NCBI RefSeq assembly: GCF_002583555.1
Contig: NZ_BEGX01000032.1
Coordinates: 62,001-126,000, forward strand
Length of the DNA stretch: 64,000 nt
Origin: Pseudonocardia sp. N23
GTDB taxonomy: Bacteria; Actinomycetota; Actinomycetes; Mycobacteriales; Pseudonocardiaceae
Direction: 5' to 3'
The translations under genes and the position numbers were made by a program. Below the pieces are notes generated by a model that saw only the letters and a program-made list of their open reading frames with translations, was not told the DNA's origin and did not search any database. This document shows, piece after piece, positions 36,788-46,433 of this stretch (positions are counted from its first letter, which is position 1; every line of letters starts with the position of its first letter).

Positions 36788-37381
36788 GTGACCTCCCGAG
36801 ATTTGTCCGTGTTCGTCGGCGCGGCCGCGCGGGCGCCCCAGCTCGTGGGTGCCGTCGTCCCCAGCGGCCGCCGTCTGGCTGACGCCCTGACCGCCGTCGT
36901 TCCGCGCACGGGCTCGCCGTTCGTCGCGGAGCTCGGACCCGGCTCGGGGACGGTGAGCCGCGCCGTGGGCAGGCGGCTCCCCGGCGACGGCCGGCACGTC
37001 GCGGTGGAGATCGACGCCGCGTTCGCCCGGCACCTGCGCCGGACGTTGCCCGACACCGAGGTCGTACACGGCGATGCCGCCGACCTGCGCGACATCGTCG
37101 ACCGTCCGGTCGACGTCGTCGTCAGCGGGCTGCCGTGGTCGCTGTTCGACGAGATGCGCCAGCGCAGCATCCTGGGCGCGGTACGGGACGTCCTGGCCGG
37201 CGACGGCGCGTTCACGACGTTCGCCTACCGGCACGCGGCCGGCCTGTCCGGGGCGCGCCGGTTCCGCCGGCTGCTCGACGAGCACTTCGACGAGGTCATC
37301 GACGGCCGCACAGTGTGGCGCAACGTGCCGCCGGCGGGCGTCCTGTTGTGCCGCAGGCCGATCCGGGGAGGGGCAGCCTGA
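36788..37381 (+). CDS. Class I SAM-dependent methyltransferase (phospholipid methyltransferase-like)
   Basis: The 197-residue protein has the SAM-binding motif VAELGPGSGTVSRAV, acidic VAVEID in strand 2, HGDAADL in strand 3 and VVVSGLPWSLF in strand 4. The N-terminal FVGAAARAPQLVGAVVPSGR resembles phospholipid N-methyltransferases of the PmtA and RsmA/KsgA-like group. The substrate is not certain. GTG start at 36788. Confidence 0.85.
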   Translation: MTSRDLSVFVGAAARAPQLVGAVVPSGRRLADALTAVVPRTGSPFVAELGPGSGTVSRAVGRRLPGDGRHVAVEIDAAFARHLRRTLPDTEVVHGDAADLRDIVDRPVDVVVSGLPWSLFDEMRQRSILGAVRDVLAGDGAFTTFAYRHAAGLSGARRFRRLLDEHFDEVIDGRTVWRNVPPAGVLLCRRPIRGGAA

Positions 37382-37383
37382 CC

Positions 37384-38097
37384 TCAGCTGTCGTTGTTGC
37401 TGCCGCTGGACTTGTCGGGCAGGTACGGCTCGATGGCGGCGGCGAGCTTGGCCGCGGTCATCGACTGCAGCCACATGTGGCCGGGCCCGCGGATCTCGGC
37501 CATGAGGAGCGAGTCGCCGAAGAACTTGTTCTTGATGCCCTTGACGGTGGTGAACTGCAGGTCCATCCCCGACGTGTACAGGGCGAGGTGCCCTGGGTGG
37601 ACGATCATCGACTCGCCGGGCCCCAGGTCGTACTCGACGATCTCGCCGGACAGCTCTACCCACGCGGTGCCGTTGCCCGACAGCTTCTGGAAGACGAGCC
37701 CGGCCCCGCCGAAGATGCCCGCGCCGAGGCGCTTCTGCAGCGCCACGGAAATCTCGACGTCGCTGGTGCTGGCGACGTAGCTGCCGGACTGGACCATGAA
37801 CTCGTCGGCGGGGTCGATGGTGAGCTCGCGGAAGACTCCGGGCATGCGGGCGGCGAAGGCGACCATGCCGCCGCCGGGGGCGCTGTACTCGGTGAGGAAC
37901 AGCTGGCCGCCGCCGAGCGCTCGTTTGAGGCCGCTCATGAAACCGCCGCGCCCGCCCGAGCCGAACCGTGTCGACGTCTCCAGCTGCAGGCCGGGGGTGT
38001 ACCAGGACACCTCACCGCCCTCGGCCGTGATGTGCTCCCCGGGCCCGAGCACGACCTCCAGCACCGGCATCGTCGTGCCGATCGTGCGTGTCTGCAC
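37384..38097 (-). CDS. AIM24 family protein
   Basis: The 237-residue beta-rich protein starts MQTRTIGTTMPVLEVVLGPG and has EGGEVSWYTPGLQLETS, RRGGFMSGLKRALGG-like loop and SGSYVASTSDVEI, all typical of the AIM24/TIGR00266 family, with a short Ser/Asn-rich tail. The family has a double-stranded beta-helix fold; its bacterial role is unknown. The GTG start is used. Its stop lies 3 bases from the methyltransferase stop. Confidence 0.9.
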   Translation of the reverse strand: MQTRTIGTTMPVLEVVLGPGEHITAEGGEVSWYTPGLQLETSTRFGSGGRGGFMSGLKRALGGGQLFLTEYSAPGGGMVAFAARMPGVFRELTIDPADEFMVQSGSYVASTSDVEISVALQKRLGAGIFGGAGLVFQKLSGNGTAWVELSGEIVEYDLGPGESMIVHPGHLALYTSGMDLQFTTVKGIKNKFFGDSLLMAEIRGPGHMWLQSMTAAKLAAAIEPYLPDKSSGSNNDS

Positions 38098-38172
38098 AGC
38101 GGTCCCCCGTCGTCGGCGTCTCGGTGATCGAACCGTAGAGCCGCCGGGCGGGCCGCGTCCACGGTTCGGTCC

Positions 38173-39393
38173 TCAGTGGCCGCCGTCTCCGGTGGTGGCG
38201 GCCGGGACGCGCCGGGGCAGCAGCAGTGGGGTCGCCAGCAGGAGCACGCCCGCGGCGGCGATGGCCACGCGCGGCCCGGTCGCCGCCGCCAGCAGCCCCC
38301 ACAGCGCGGTGACCGCGGCGATGGCCGCCTTCGTCGACACCGACCACGCCGTGAGGCCGCGGACCAGCCGGTCGTCGGGCAGCAGCCGCAGGCGCGTCGT
38401 CGCAAGCACCGGGCTGAACACCCCCGCGCACGCGACCAGGCAGAACTGGACCGCGATCACCAGCACGATCCCCCACGCCCCGGCCGGGACGAACGCCACC
38501 GCACCCGACCACACCGCCCGCAGCGTGCCGCCGACGCGCAGCACCGTGGTCTCGGAGAACCGCGCGACCAGCCGCCCCGACAGCCGGGCACCGACGAGCC
38601 CGCCGATGCACGGCGCCCCGAACGCCAGCGCGTACTGCCATGGCGCGAACCCGAGCTCGCCGAGCATGAGGACGGCGGCGACCGGCGCGGTGGCCATGAT
38701 CAGTGAGTTGACGGCGACGACGTTGAGCAGCAGCGGGCGCAGGACGGGGTGGCGCAGCAGGACCCGCCAGCCGTCGACGAGATCGCCCCGGCGGACCGCC
38801 GGGACCGCGACAGGCGTCTCCGCCACCGGCCCGATCCGCCGGATCCACGCCGCGGACGCCAGGAAGCTCACGGCGTTGGCGACGACCGTCGTGACCGGGC
38901 CCAGCACGCCGACGGCGAACCCGCCCAGCGGCGGCCCGACCGCGGTGGCGACCCAGGTCGTCGACTCGAACCGCCCGTTGGCGACGAGCAGGTCGCCCGG
39001 CGCGACGACCGACTTCAGGAACGCGCCGCTCGCGGCGGTGAAGGCGATGTCGGCAGCCGCGACGACCACGGCGACGGCGAGCAGCTGCGGCAGCCCGAGC
39101 CATCCGGCCAGGTGGGCAAGAGGGACCGTCGCCAGGACGGCGAAGCGCATCAGGTCGGCGCCGATCATCACCGGCCGCGGGCACCTGGCCGCGACGAACG
39201 GCCCTGCCAGCGTCGCCAGCAGCGCCCCCGCCGCGGGTCCGGCCGCGGCCAGCAGGGACACCTCGACGGGCCCCGCGTGCAGGACGAGGATCGCGATCAG
39301 CGGGAAGGCGTCGAAGGCCAGCCACGTCCCTGCCGCGCTGGTGGCGAACGCCGCCCACAGCAGGCTGAACCGCCGCCCCAGCAGTCGCGCCAT
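38173..39393 (-). CDS. Major facilitator superfamily exporter
   Basis: The 406-residue protein has about 12 hydrophobic helices, beginning RRFSLLWAAFATSAAGTWLAFDAFPLIAIL. The layout matches the MFS_3 or EntS-like drug and siderophore exporters. Between helices 2 and 3 lies ARCPRPVMIGADLMR, a variant of the MFS motif A. The substrate is unknown. Nothing was recognised in the 203 bases upstream. Confidence 0.85.
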   Translation of the reverse strand: MARLLGRRFSLLWAAFATSAAGTWLAFDAFPLIAILVLHAGPVEVSLLAAAGPAAGALLATLAGPFVAARCPRPVMIGADLMRFAVLATVPLAHLAGWLGLPQLLAVAVVVAAADIAFTAASGAFLKSVVAPGDLLVANGRFESTTWVATAVGPPLGGFAVGVLGPVTTVVANAVSFLASAAWIRRIGPVAETPVAVPAVRRGDLVDGWRVLLRHPVLRPLLLNVVAVNSLIMATAPVAAVLMLGELGFAPWQYALAFGAPCIGGLVGARLSGRLVARFSETTVLRVGGTLRAVWSGAVAFVPAGAWGIVLVIAVQFCLVACAGVFSPVLATTRLRLLPDDRLVRGLTAWSVSTKAAIAAVTALWGLLAAATGPRVAIAAAGVLLLATPLLLPRRVPAATTGDGGH

Positions 39394-39596
39394 CCGCAGA
39401 GCATCGCGCGGCCCACCGACAACTCAGGGGTCGGGGGGCAGGCTCGCGGACACCGCGAAGGACGTTCGACGTAGCTGAGTTCGTCGGGCACGAACGGCCC
39501 GTGGACGGCGCCGCGCGGTGGCGTCCATGCGAACAGCTGGTCGACGATGGCACCCGCGAGACCGTCGTCGACGGTGCCCCGGTCCGCGCGGAGGGA

Positions 39597-40235
39597 TCAG
39601 GCCCGCTCGAACCTCATGTGCGCGACCGTGCCCGACGCCACCACCCCGGTGCAGACGTACCCGTCGGGGGAGACGCCGTCGAACGGTCGCTCACCCGCGC
39701 CGAGCAGGACCCCCGACACGGCGAGGTGCATCGAGTCGACGAGCCCCGCGCGCAGGTACTGCCGGACCGTCTCGGCCCCGCCACCGATCCGGATGTCGGC
39801 GTCGCCCGCGGCAGCCCTGGCCTGCTCCAACGCGTCCTCGATGCCGCCGGTGACGAAGTGGAAGGTCGTGCCGCCCTCCATCGTGACGGGCTCCCGCTCG
39901 TGGTGGGTCAGCACGAAGACAGGGTGGTGGTAGGGCGGCTCCGGGCCCCACCAGCCGGTCCAGGAGTCGTCGGGCCACTCGCCGCGGATCGGGCCGAACA
40001 TGTTGCGGCCCATGATCGTGGCGCCGAGGCCCGCCGCGGCGGCGACGACGTACTCGTCGTCGAGACCGGTCGTGCCGCCCTCCTCGCCCACCATCGCGCG
40101 GAAGCTGCGGGTGGGGAACATCCACTGGTGGAGGCGTTCGCCGCCGGTACCCAGCGGGGCCTCGAGGGTCTGGTCGGGGCCGGCCATGTGGCCGTCGAGG
40201 GAGACGGCGACGCTGACGCGCAGCTTTCCGGTCAT
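39597..40235 (-). CDS. Dihydrofolate reductase-like (RibD C-terminal) protein 2
   Basis: The 212-residue DHFR-like reductase has RVSVAVSLDGHMAGPDQ, ATIMGRNMFGPIRGEW, PVFVLTHHEREP, IRIGGGAETVRQYLRAGLVD and VSGVLLGAGERPFDG. ATG follows CGGAGGAC. It is divergent from the YCII-sigma operon, and both directions carry the same TGTCGA-17-CGACC promoter, so it is probably in the regulon of the neighbouring ECF42-type sigma factor. Confidence 0.9.
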   Translation of the reverse strand: MTGKLRVSVAVSLDGHMAGPDQTLEAPLGTGGERLHQWMFPTRSFRAMVGEEGGTTGLDDEYVVAAAAGLGATIMGRNMFGPIRGEWPDDSWTGWWGPEPPYHHPVFVLTHHEREPVTMEGGTTFHFVTGGIEDALEQARAAAGDADIRIGGGAETVRQYLRAGLVDSMHLAVSGVLLGAGERPFDGVSPDGYVCTGVVASGTVAHMRFERA

Positions 40236-40268
40236 GATGTCCTCCGTTTTTCGTCGGGATCACCATCA

Positions 40269-40296
40269 GGTCGGAGCCGCACCGAGCTTCTCGACA
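40269..40296 (-). promoter_or_regulatory. ECF42-type promoter for the DHFR-like gene
   Basis: Read on the minus strand: TGTCGA (-35), 17 bases, CGACC (-10), with the -10 about 34 bases before the ATG. It matches the promoter form reported for ECF42 sigma factors (TGTCGA and CGA-C/T-C). The divergent promoter at 40313-40340 has the same boxes and spacing. Confidence 0.75.
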
Positions 40297-40312
40297 TCCG
40301 GGGTGGGGCCGA

Positions 40313-40340
40313 TGTCGAGCGACGGGGAACAGCTCCGACC
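40313..40340 (+). promoter_or_regulatory. ECF42-type promoter for the YCII-sigma operon
   Basis: TGTCGA at 40313-40318, a 17-base spacer, CGACC at 40336-40340. The last four spacer bases and the -10 (GCTCCGACC) are identical in the divergent copy. It stands 54 bases before the YCII GTG, predicting autoregulation by the sigma factor encoded in the same unit. Confidence 0.78.
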
Positions 40341-40394
40341 ATGCTGTGTGACGCGCCCCGGCCGGGGCGCGGCCGACCGCGAGGAGCGATCGTC

Positions 40395-40759
40395 GTGAAG
40401 TACATGCTGTTGATCCACAACCGTCCCGGCTTCCTGGACGAGCTGACCGAGGCCGAGCGCACCGAGCTGTTCGGCGATGTCGACCGGATCATGGGCGAGC
40501 TGACCGAGTCCGGCGAGATGGTCGGCGGGCAGGCGCTGGCCGACCCGTCCACGGCCGTCACGGTCCGCGGCGTCGACGGCCGGCCGGTGGTGACCGACGG
40601 CCCGTTCGCGGAGAGCAAGGAACAGTTCGCGGGGTACGTCGAGGTCGACTGTGCGTCGGTCGAGCGGGCCGTGGAGATCGCGTCGTCGTGGCCGGACGTC
40701 CGCTTCGGCGGCGGTGTGATGGAGGTGCGGGCCGTCATGCAGGACTCCGGGGCGGAGAT

Positions 40760-40763
<4 letters not shown>
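40395..40763 (+). CDS. YCII/DGPF-domain protein
   Basis: The 122-residue ferredoxin-like protein begins MKYMLLIHNRPGFLDELTEAE and contains VTDGPFAESKEQFAGY with the DGPF motif. DGPF proteins are the standard genomic partners of ECF42 sigma factors. Their exact role is unproven. GTG follows GAGGAG. Its TGA overlaps the sigma factor's GTG. Confidence 0.92.
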
Positions 40764-41992
<1,229 letters not shown>

Positions 41993-42004
41993 CCGGGTCG
42001 TGGG

Positions 42005-42187
42005 TCAGGCCTCGACTTCCTCGATCGGGGCGCCGGTGGCAGCGCGGAGGACCGACTCGCAGCCCTTCTTGGCCGCGGCCTTCGTCTCGTAGGCCTCGCC
42101 GGTGGCCACGACCTGGCCGTTGCTGGCCTTGAGCCGGAACCGGAACTTGCCGGCGCGATCCTTGTAGACCTCGAACTTGCCTGCCAT
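42005..42187 (-). CDS. DUF1508 (YegP-like) protein
   Basis: The 60-residue protein reads GKFEVYKDRAGKFRFRLKAS then GQVVATGEAYETKAAAKKG, one DUF1508 repeat; many relatives have two. The function is unknown. ATG at 42187 has a GGGGGA box; the longer upstream frame adds no family sequence. It is convergent with the sigma factor gene. Confidence 0.88.
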   Translation of the reverse strand: MAGKFEVYKDRAGKFRFRLKASNGQVVATGEAYETKAAAKKGCESVLRAATGAPIEEVEA

Positions 42188-42286
42188 GTCGTCCCCCACG
42201 TCCTTGGAGAGAAGCCTCGTGCGGCGATCGTCCGGTCGGAACCATAGCGGCGATTCCGATCGTCGCAACAGGACTCGCGGTGCCGG

Positions 42287-42451
42287 TCAGCGCAGGTCGA
42301 GGCGCATGCAGCAGCGCGGCCACCGGTCCAGGCCCCGGCGGATCTCCTCTGCGCGCAGGGCTTCGAGGCCGGCGGTGACCTCGTCGTCGCCGATCTCGAT
42401 CAGCCGGAGGGCGTCGGCGGGCCGAGCGGGCCGGACGATGTGCTCGGACAC
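42287..42451 (-). CDS. Small hypothetical protein (54 aa)
   Basis: A GTG-started frame encodes SEHIVRPARPADALRLIEIG, then an acidic, helical stretch and a final RWPRCCMRLDLR. The third-position GC is high and the frame fills the gap between DUF1508 and the divergent TetR gene. I recognise no family. It could be chance in GC-rich DNA. Confidence 0.4.
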   Translation of the reverse strand: MSEHIVRPARPADALRLIEIGDDEVTAGLEALRAEEIRRGLDRWPRCCMRLDLR

Positions 42452-42512
42452 GCCCGGACCGTACCCGTCGCGAATGTGTACGGGCGTCTGAGACGGACGT
42501 TAGGCTGATCAT

Positions 42513-43124
42513 GTGGGTCACCGCGAGGAGCTGTTGGCGGGTGCGCAGGAGTGCCTGCACGACAAGGGCTGGGGCCGCACCTCGGCGCGCGACGTCGTCG
42601 CCGCGTCCGGGACGAACCTCGCCTCGATCGGCTACCACTTCGGCTCCAAGGACGCCCTGCTGGCCGCCGCGCTCGTCGCGTCGACCGCGGAGTGCGCCGA
42701 GGCCGTGGACCGGGCCCTGACCGACGACCCGCCCCTCGACCCGCCCGCCGACGACGTGTCGGCCCTCCCGGCGGGCGACCCGCTCGACCGGTTCGAGCGC
42801 ACGTGGGAGCGCGTCGTCGAACGGGTGGCGCGCGACGAGCGGATGACGACGGCGACGGTCGAGGCGCTCGCGCAGGCGCCGCGGGTGCCGCAGGTGCGGT
42901 CGGCGCTGGCCGCGGCCGCGGACCTCACCCGCGAGGACCTGGCGCTGACCTTCCATGCCGCGGGCGACGACGACGAACGCACCCGGGTGCTCGGCGCGTT
43001 CTACCAGTCGCTGCTGATCGGGACACTCGTGCAGTGGGCCGTCGACCCGGCGGGCGCACCGTCGGGACACGACCTCGCCGAGGCCCTCCGCATGATCGTC
43101 GCCGACTCCACGGAGAACACATGA
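42513..43124 (+). CDS. TetR-family repressor
   Basis: The 203-residue regulator has the N-terminal helix-turn-helix HREELLAGAQECLHDKGWGR, TSARDVVAASGTNLASIGYHF and GSKDALLAAAL, then an all-helical ligand domain. A TAGGCT at 42501-42506 sits seven bases before the GTG, suggesting a leaderless transcript. The stop overlaps the hydrolase ATG, so it likely controls its own operon. Confidence 0.93.
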   Translation: MGHREELLAGAQECLHDKGWGRTSARDVVAASGTNLASIGYHFGSKDALLAAALVASTAECAEAVDRALTDDPPLDPPADDVSALPAGDPLDRFERTWERVVERVARDERMTTATVEALAQAPRVPQVRSALAAAADLTREDLALTFHAAGDDDERTRVLGAFYQSLLIGTLVQWAVDPAGAPSGHDLAEALRMIVADSTENT

Positions 43125-43948
43125 CCCGGCCCGACGAGTTCTGGACCACCAACGGCGTCCGGCTGCGCCGCGCCCGGCAGAACCCCGGGCCGCACAACTG
43201 GCTGTTCCTGCCCGGCGGTCCGGGGATCGGGTCTGAGAGCCTGGCCGAGCTGGTCGAGGTCGCCGACCGCCCGGGGACGAGCTGGCTCGTCGACCTCCCG
43301 GGCGACGGCTCCAACATCGCCGCGCCCGGCGCGCCGGCCGATCCCTACGCGCTGTGGCCGCACGTGCTGCTGGAGGCCGTCGACGCGCTGCCGCACCCGG
43401 TCGCCGTCGGGCACTCGACGGGTGGGGAGTACCTGCTGTCGGTGCCTGCCCTCGAGGAGCGGCTCGCCGGGCTCGTCCTGGTCAGCACGGCGCCCGGCTG
43501 TTCGTGGATGCCGACGTTCGAGGCCATGTGCGCGGCCGATCCGCTGCCCGAGGTCGCCGCGGCCGCCGAGCGCTACGGCGCCGACCCGACGGACACGGCA
43601 CTCGCGCAGGTCGCAGTGGCATCGGCACCCTGGAACTTCACCCCGGAGGGCGTCGCCGCGGGGCGGGACCTGTTGTCCCGCATGCCCTACAACCGGCTCG
43701 CCGTCGAGTGGTCGGACGTGCACTTCGACCACTCCTACGCCGCGGCGTGGTTCCCCGCCACGCTTCCGACGCTCGTCCTGAGCGGCGGGGCCGACCGGAT
43801 CGTCGACCAGACGCTGTGGGACGACCCGCGCTTCACCGGGCCGAACGTGCACCGCGTCGTCGTCGACGGGGGCGCGCACTTCCTGTGGATCGAGCGCCCG
43901 GACGCGGTCGCGGCGGCGTTCGCCGGGTTCGCCCCCACGCCCGCATGA
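43121..43948 (+). CDS. Alpha/beta hydrolase, proline iminopeptidase-like
   Basis: The 275-residue hydrolase has the oxyanion loop FLPGGPGIGSE, nucleophile elbow GHSTGG with Ser99, acid in LSGGADRIVD and His in GGAHFLWIERP. The LPGGPG loop is like that of proline iminopeptidases. It is translationally coupled to the TetR gene (ATGA), so the enzyme's substrate may be the repressor's ligand. Confidence 0.9.
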   Translation: MTRPDEFWTTNGVRLRRARQNPGPHNWLFLPGGPGIGSESLAELVEVADRPGTSWLVDLPGDGSNIAAPGAPADPYALWPHVLLEAVDALPHPVAVGHSTGGEYLLSVPALEERLAGLVLVSTAPGCSWMPTFEAMCAADPLPEVAAAAERYGADPTDTALAQVAVASAPWNFTPEGVAAGRDLLSRMPYNRLAVEWSDVHFDHSYAAAWFPATLPTLVLSGGADRIVDQTLWDDPRFTGPNVHRVVVDGGAHFLWIERPDAVAAAFAGFAPTPA

Positions 43949-43954
43949 GAGCGG

Positions 43955-44434
43955 TCAGCGGTCGCCGCGCGGGCGCCCGATCCCGGCGACGTAGAGCACC
44001 CCGAGCACGACGAGTGGGATGACCGTCCACACGAACCACGGGTAGATCAGCTCGACGTTCGTGGCGCTGACGATCCCCCAGACGACGACGTTCACCGCCA
44101 GCACGCTGCCGAAGACGATCGCCAGGACGCGCATCGCCGTGCCGCCGCCGGTGTCGGAGAAGATCGCGCGGGGCTCCGTCGGTGAACGCCGGGCCTGTGA
44201 GCGCCGTGCCGTGGCCGGCTCGGGCGCGTCCGGGACGTCGGGCAGGTCGGCGGTGACGATCGCGAGGTCGCCGCGGGTCTTGCCGGCCCAGACGGCCTGG
44301 ACGCGCTCGTCGTACTCGGAGATGTCGAGCAGACCACGGCCCTGGGCGCGCAGCAGGAGGTCCTGGACCGCCTTGCGTTCGGCGTCGGACACCCGGATCC
44401 GGTCGGCGGGGACGGGCTCGTTCACGACGGCCAT
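43955..44434 (-). CDS. DUF1707 (SHOCT-like) membrane protein
   Basis: The 159-residue protein opens with the DUF1707 motif RIRVSDAERKAVQDLLLRAQ, GRGLLDISEYDERVQAVWAG, KTRGDLAIVTADLP. After a charged linker come two membrane helices and a basic end. The family is common in actinobacteria and its role is unknown. The end lies 6 bases from the hydrolase stop. Confidence 0.85.
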   Translation of the reverse strand: MAVVNEPVPADRIRVSDAERKAVQDLLLRAQGRGLLDISEYDERVQAVWAGKTRGDLAIVTADLPDVPDAPEPATARRSQARRSPTEPRAIFSDTGGGTAMRVLAIVFGSVLAVNVVVWGIVSATNVELIYPWFVWTVIPLVVLGVLYVAGIGRPRGDR

Positions 44435-44519
44435 GGTGCCACGCCCGCCGCACATCGCGGTGGGCCTCGACCGCACCCGGTGCCACGAGCCGGGCCGGTG
44501 ACCCGGCAGGATCGCAGTC

Positions 44520-46364
44520 GTGCACCCCGACGCCGCCGTCCCCGACCGGCTCTTCGACGACGACGCCCGCGAGCAACGCTGGCGGGCCCGGTTCACCGCT
44601 GTCCGGATGTCGCGGCCGCAGTGGGCGCAGGACGCGCCGGACCGCTGCGTCTACACCTCCAACGCGGGCGGCACCACCGAGGTGCACACGTGGGACCGGG
44701 CCACCGGCCTGCACCGCAAGGTCACCAGCCGTCCGGCGGGCACCCACTCGGCGACGCTGCCGCCCGACGGCGAGCGCGTCTGGTGGTTCGACGACACCGA
44801 CGGCGACGAGTTCGGCCGCTGGGTCACCGAGCCGTTCGCCGGGCTGCCCGCCGGTGACCGGCCGGCCGACGCCATCGCCGGCGTCGAGGACGGCTACCCG
44901 GCCGGCCTGGAGATCGGCCGCACCCTCGTCGCCGCAGGCACCTCGACCGACAACGGCAGCCGGATCTGGTTGCGCCGCAACGACTCTGAGGCCGATGCCC
45001 ACGTCCTCTACGAGTCCTCCGAGGACGCCGGCGTCGGCGCCCTGTCCGAGGACGAGACGCTCCTCGCGATCAGCCACTCCGAGCACGGCGACTCCCGCCA
45101 CCCCGACGTGCGGGTGCACCGCACCTCCGACGGCGCCGCAGTGGCCGAGAAGTCCGACGGGCCGGGCAAGGGACTGACCCCGCTGGTGTTCAGCCCCGTC
45201 GCCGGCGACCAGCGGCTCCTGCTGCTGCACGAGCGTCGCGGCCGCGAGGAGCTGCTGATCTGGGACGTCGCCGCCGGCACCGAGACCGAGATCGTCCTCG
45301 ACCTGCCCGGTGAGGTCGTCGCCGACTTCTACCCCGACGCGTCGGCGCTGCTCGTGTGGCACACCCACGCCGGGCGCGTCCGGCTGTTCCGCCACGACCT
45401 CGCCGACGGCACCCTCACCGAGCTGCCGACGGCCCCCGGCACCGTCGGGTCCGCGGAGGTCCGGCCCGACGGGACGATCGAGTACACGGCGTCGTCGGCC
45501 GCCGAGGCACCCTCGATCCGCGCCCTGCACCCCGACGGCACCGACCGCGTGCTCGTCGCCCCCGACGGCGAACGCCCGCCCGGCTCGGTCCCGGTCCGCG
45601 ACGTGTGGGTCGACGGGCCCGGGGGGAAGGTCCACGCCCTCGTGGCCGAACCGGACGGCGACGGCCCCCACCCGACGGTGTTCAGCCTGCACGGCGGCCC
45701 GCACCACGCCGACGAGGACCGGTTCAGCGCGATGCGCGCGGCCTGGGTCGATGCCGGATTCTGCGTCGTCGAGGTCAACTACCGCGGCTCGACGGGCTAC
45801 GGCTCCACGTGGCGGGACGCGATCGAGGGCCGCCCCGGGCCGACCGAGCTGGAGGACGTCGCGGCGGTCCACGACTGGGCGGTCTCGTCCGGCACGGCCG
45901 ACCCGGCGCTGACGGTCGTCGAGGGCTGGTCGTGGGGCGGGTTCCTCGCGCTGCTCGCCGCGGGCACCCAGCCGCAGCGGTGGGCCGCGGCGATCGGGGG
46001 CGTCCCCGTCGCCGACTACGTAGCCGCCTTCGAGGACGAGATGGAGCAGCTTCGCGCGTTCGACCGCGCGCTGTTCGGCGGCTCCCCCGACGAGGTCCCC
46101 GACCGCTACCGGGTCGCGTCCCCACTCACCTACGTCGGCGACGTCCGCGCGCCCGTGCTCGTCCTCGCCGGCGAGAACGACCCGCGCTGCCCCATCCGCC
46201 AGATCGACAACTACCTCGACGCCCTCGCCGCCCGCGGCGACGTGCCCTACGAGGTCAGCCGGTTCGACGCCGGGCACGGCTCGCTCGTCGTCGACGAGAC
46301 GATCCGCCATGTCGCCACGGAGATCGACTTCGCCCGCCGGGCACTCGCCGCCCGGCCGGAGTGA
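44520..46364 (+). CDS. S9 family (prolyl oligopeptidase-like) serine peptidase
   Basis: The 614-residue protein has an N-terminal beta-propeller-like part (residues 30-360, with WD40-like acidic turns) and a C-terminal alpha/beta hydrolase. Catalytic motifs are LHGGPHHADED for the oxyanion, VEGWSWGGF with the serine, GENDPRCP with the aspartate and DAGHGSLV with the histidine. S9 enzymes cleave short peptides after the propeller filters them. It has no signal peptide, so it should be cytoplasmic. Confidence 0.92.
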   Translation: MHPDAAVPDRLFDDDAREQRWRARFTAVRMSRPQWAQDAPDRCVYTSNAGGTTEVHTWDRATGLHRKVTSRPAGTHSATLPPDGERVWWFDDTDGDEFGRWVTEPFAGLPAGDRPADAIAGVEDGYPAGLEIGRTLVAAGTSTDNGSRIWLRRNDSEADAHVLYESSEDAGVGALSEDETLLAISHSEHGDSRHPDVRVHRTSDGAAVAEKSDGPGKGLTPLVFSPVAGDQRLLLLHERRGREELLIWDVAAGTETEIVLDLPGEVVADFYPDASALLVWHTHAGRVRLFRHDLADGTLTELPTAPGTVGSAEVRPDGTIEYTASSAAEAPSIRALHPDGTDRVLVAPDGERPPGSVPVRDVWVDGPGGKVHALVAEPDGDGPHPTVFSLHGGPHHADEDRFSAMRAAWVDAGFCVVEVNYRGSTGYGSTWRDAIEGRPGPTELEDVAAVHDWAVSSGTADPALTVVEGWSWGGFLALLAAGTQPQRWAAAIGGVPVADYVAAFEDEMEQLRAFDRALFGGSPDEVPDRYRVASPLTYVGDVRAPVLVLAGENDPRCPIRQIDNYLDALAARGDVPYEVSRFDAGHGSLVVDETIRHVATEIDFARRALAARPE

Positions 46365-46433
46365 CGTCACCCCGGTGTAGCGCAACGGAAACATCCGCCC
46401 CGGACGATGGAGTCGCCTGAGGGGGTGGACGAC

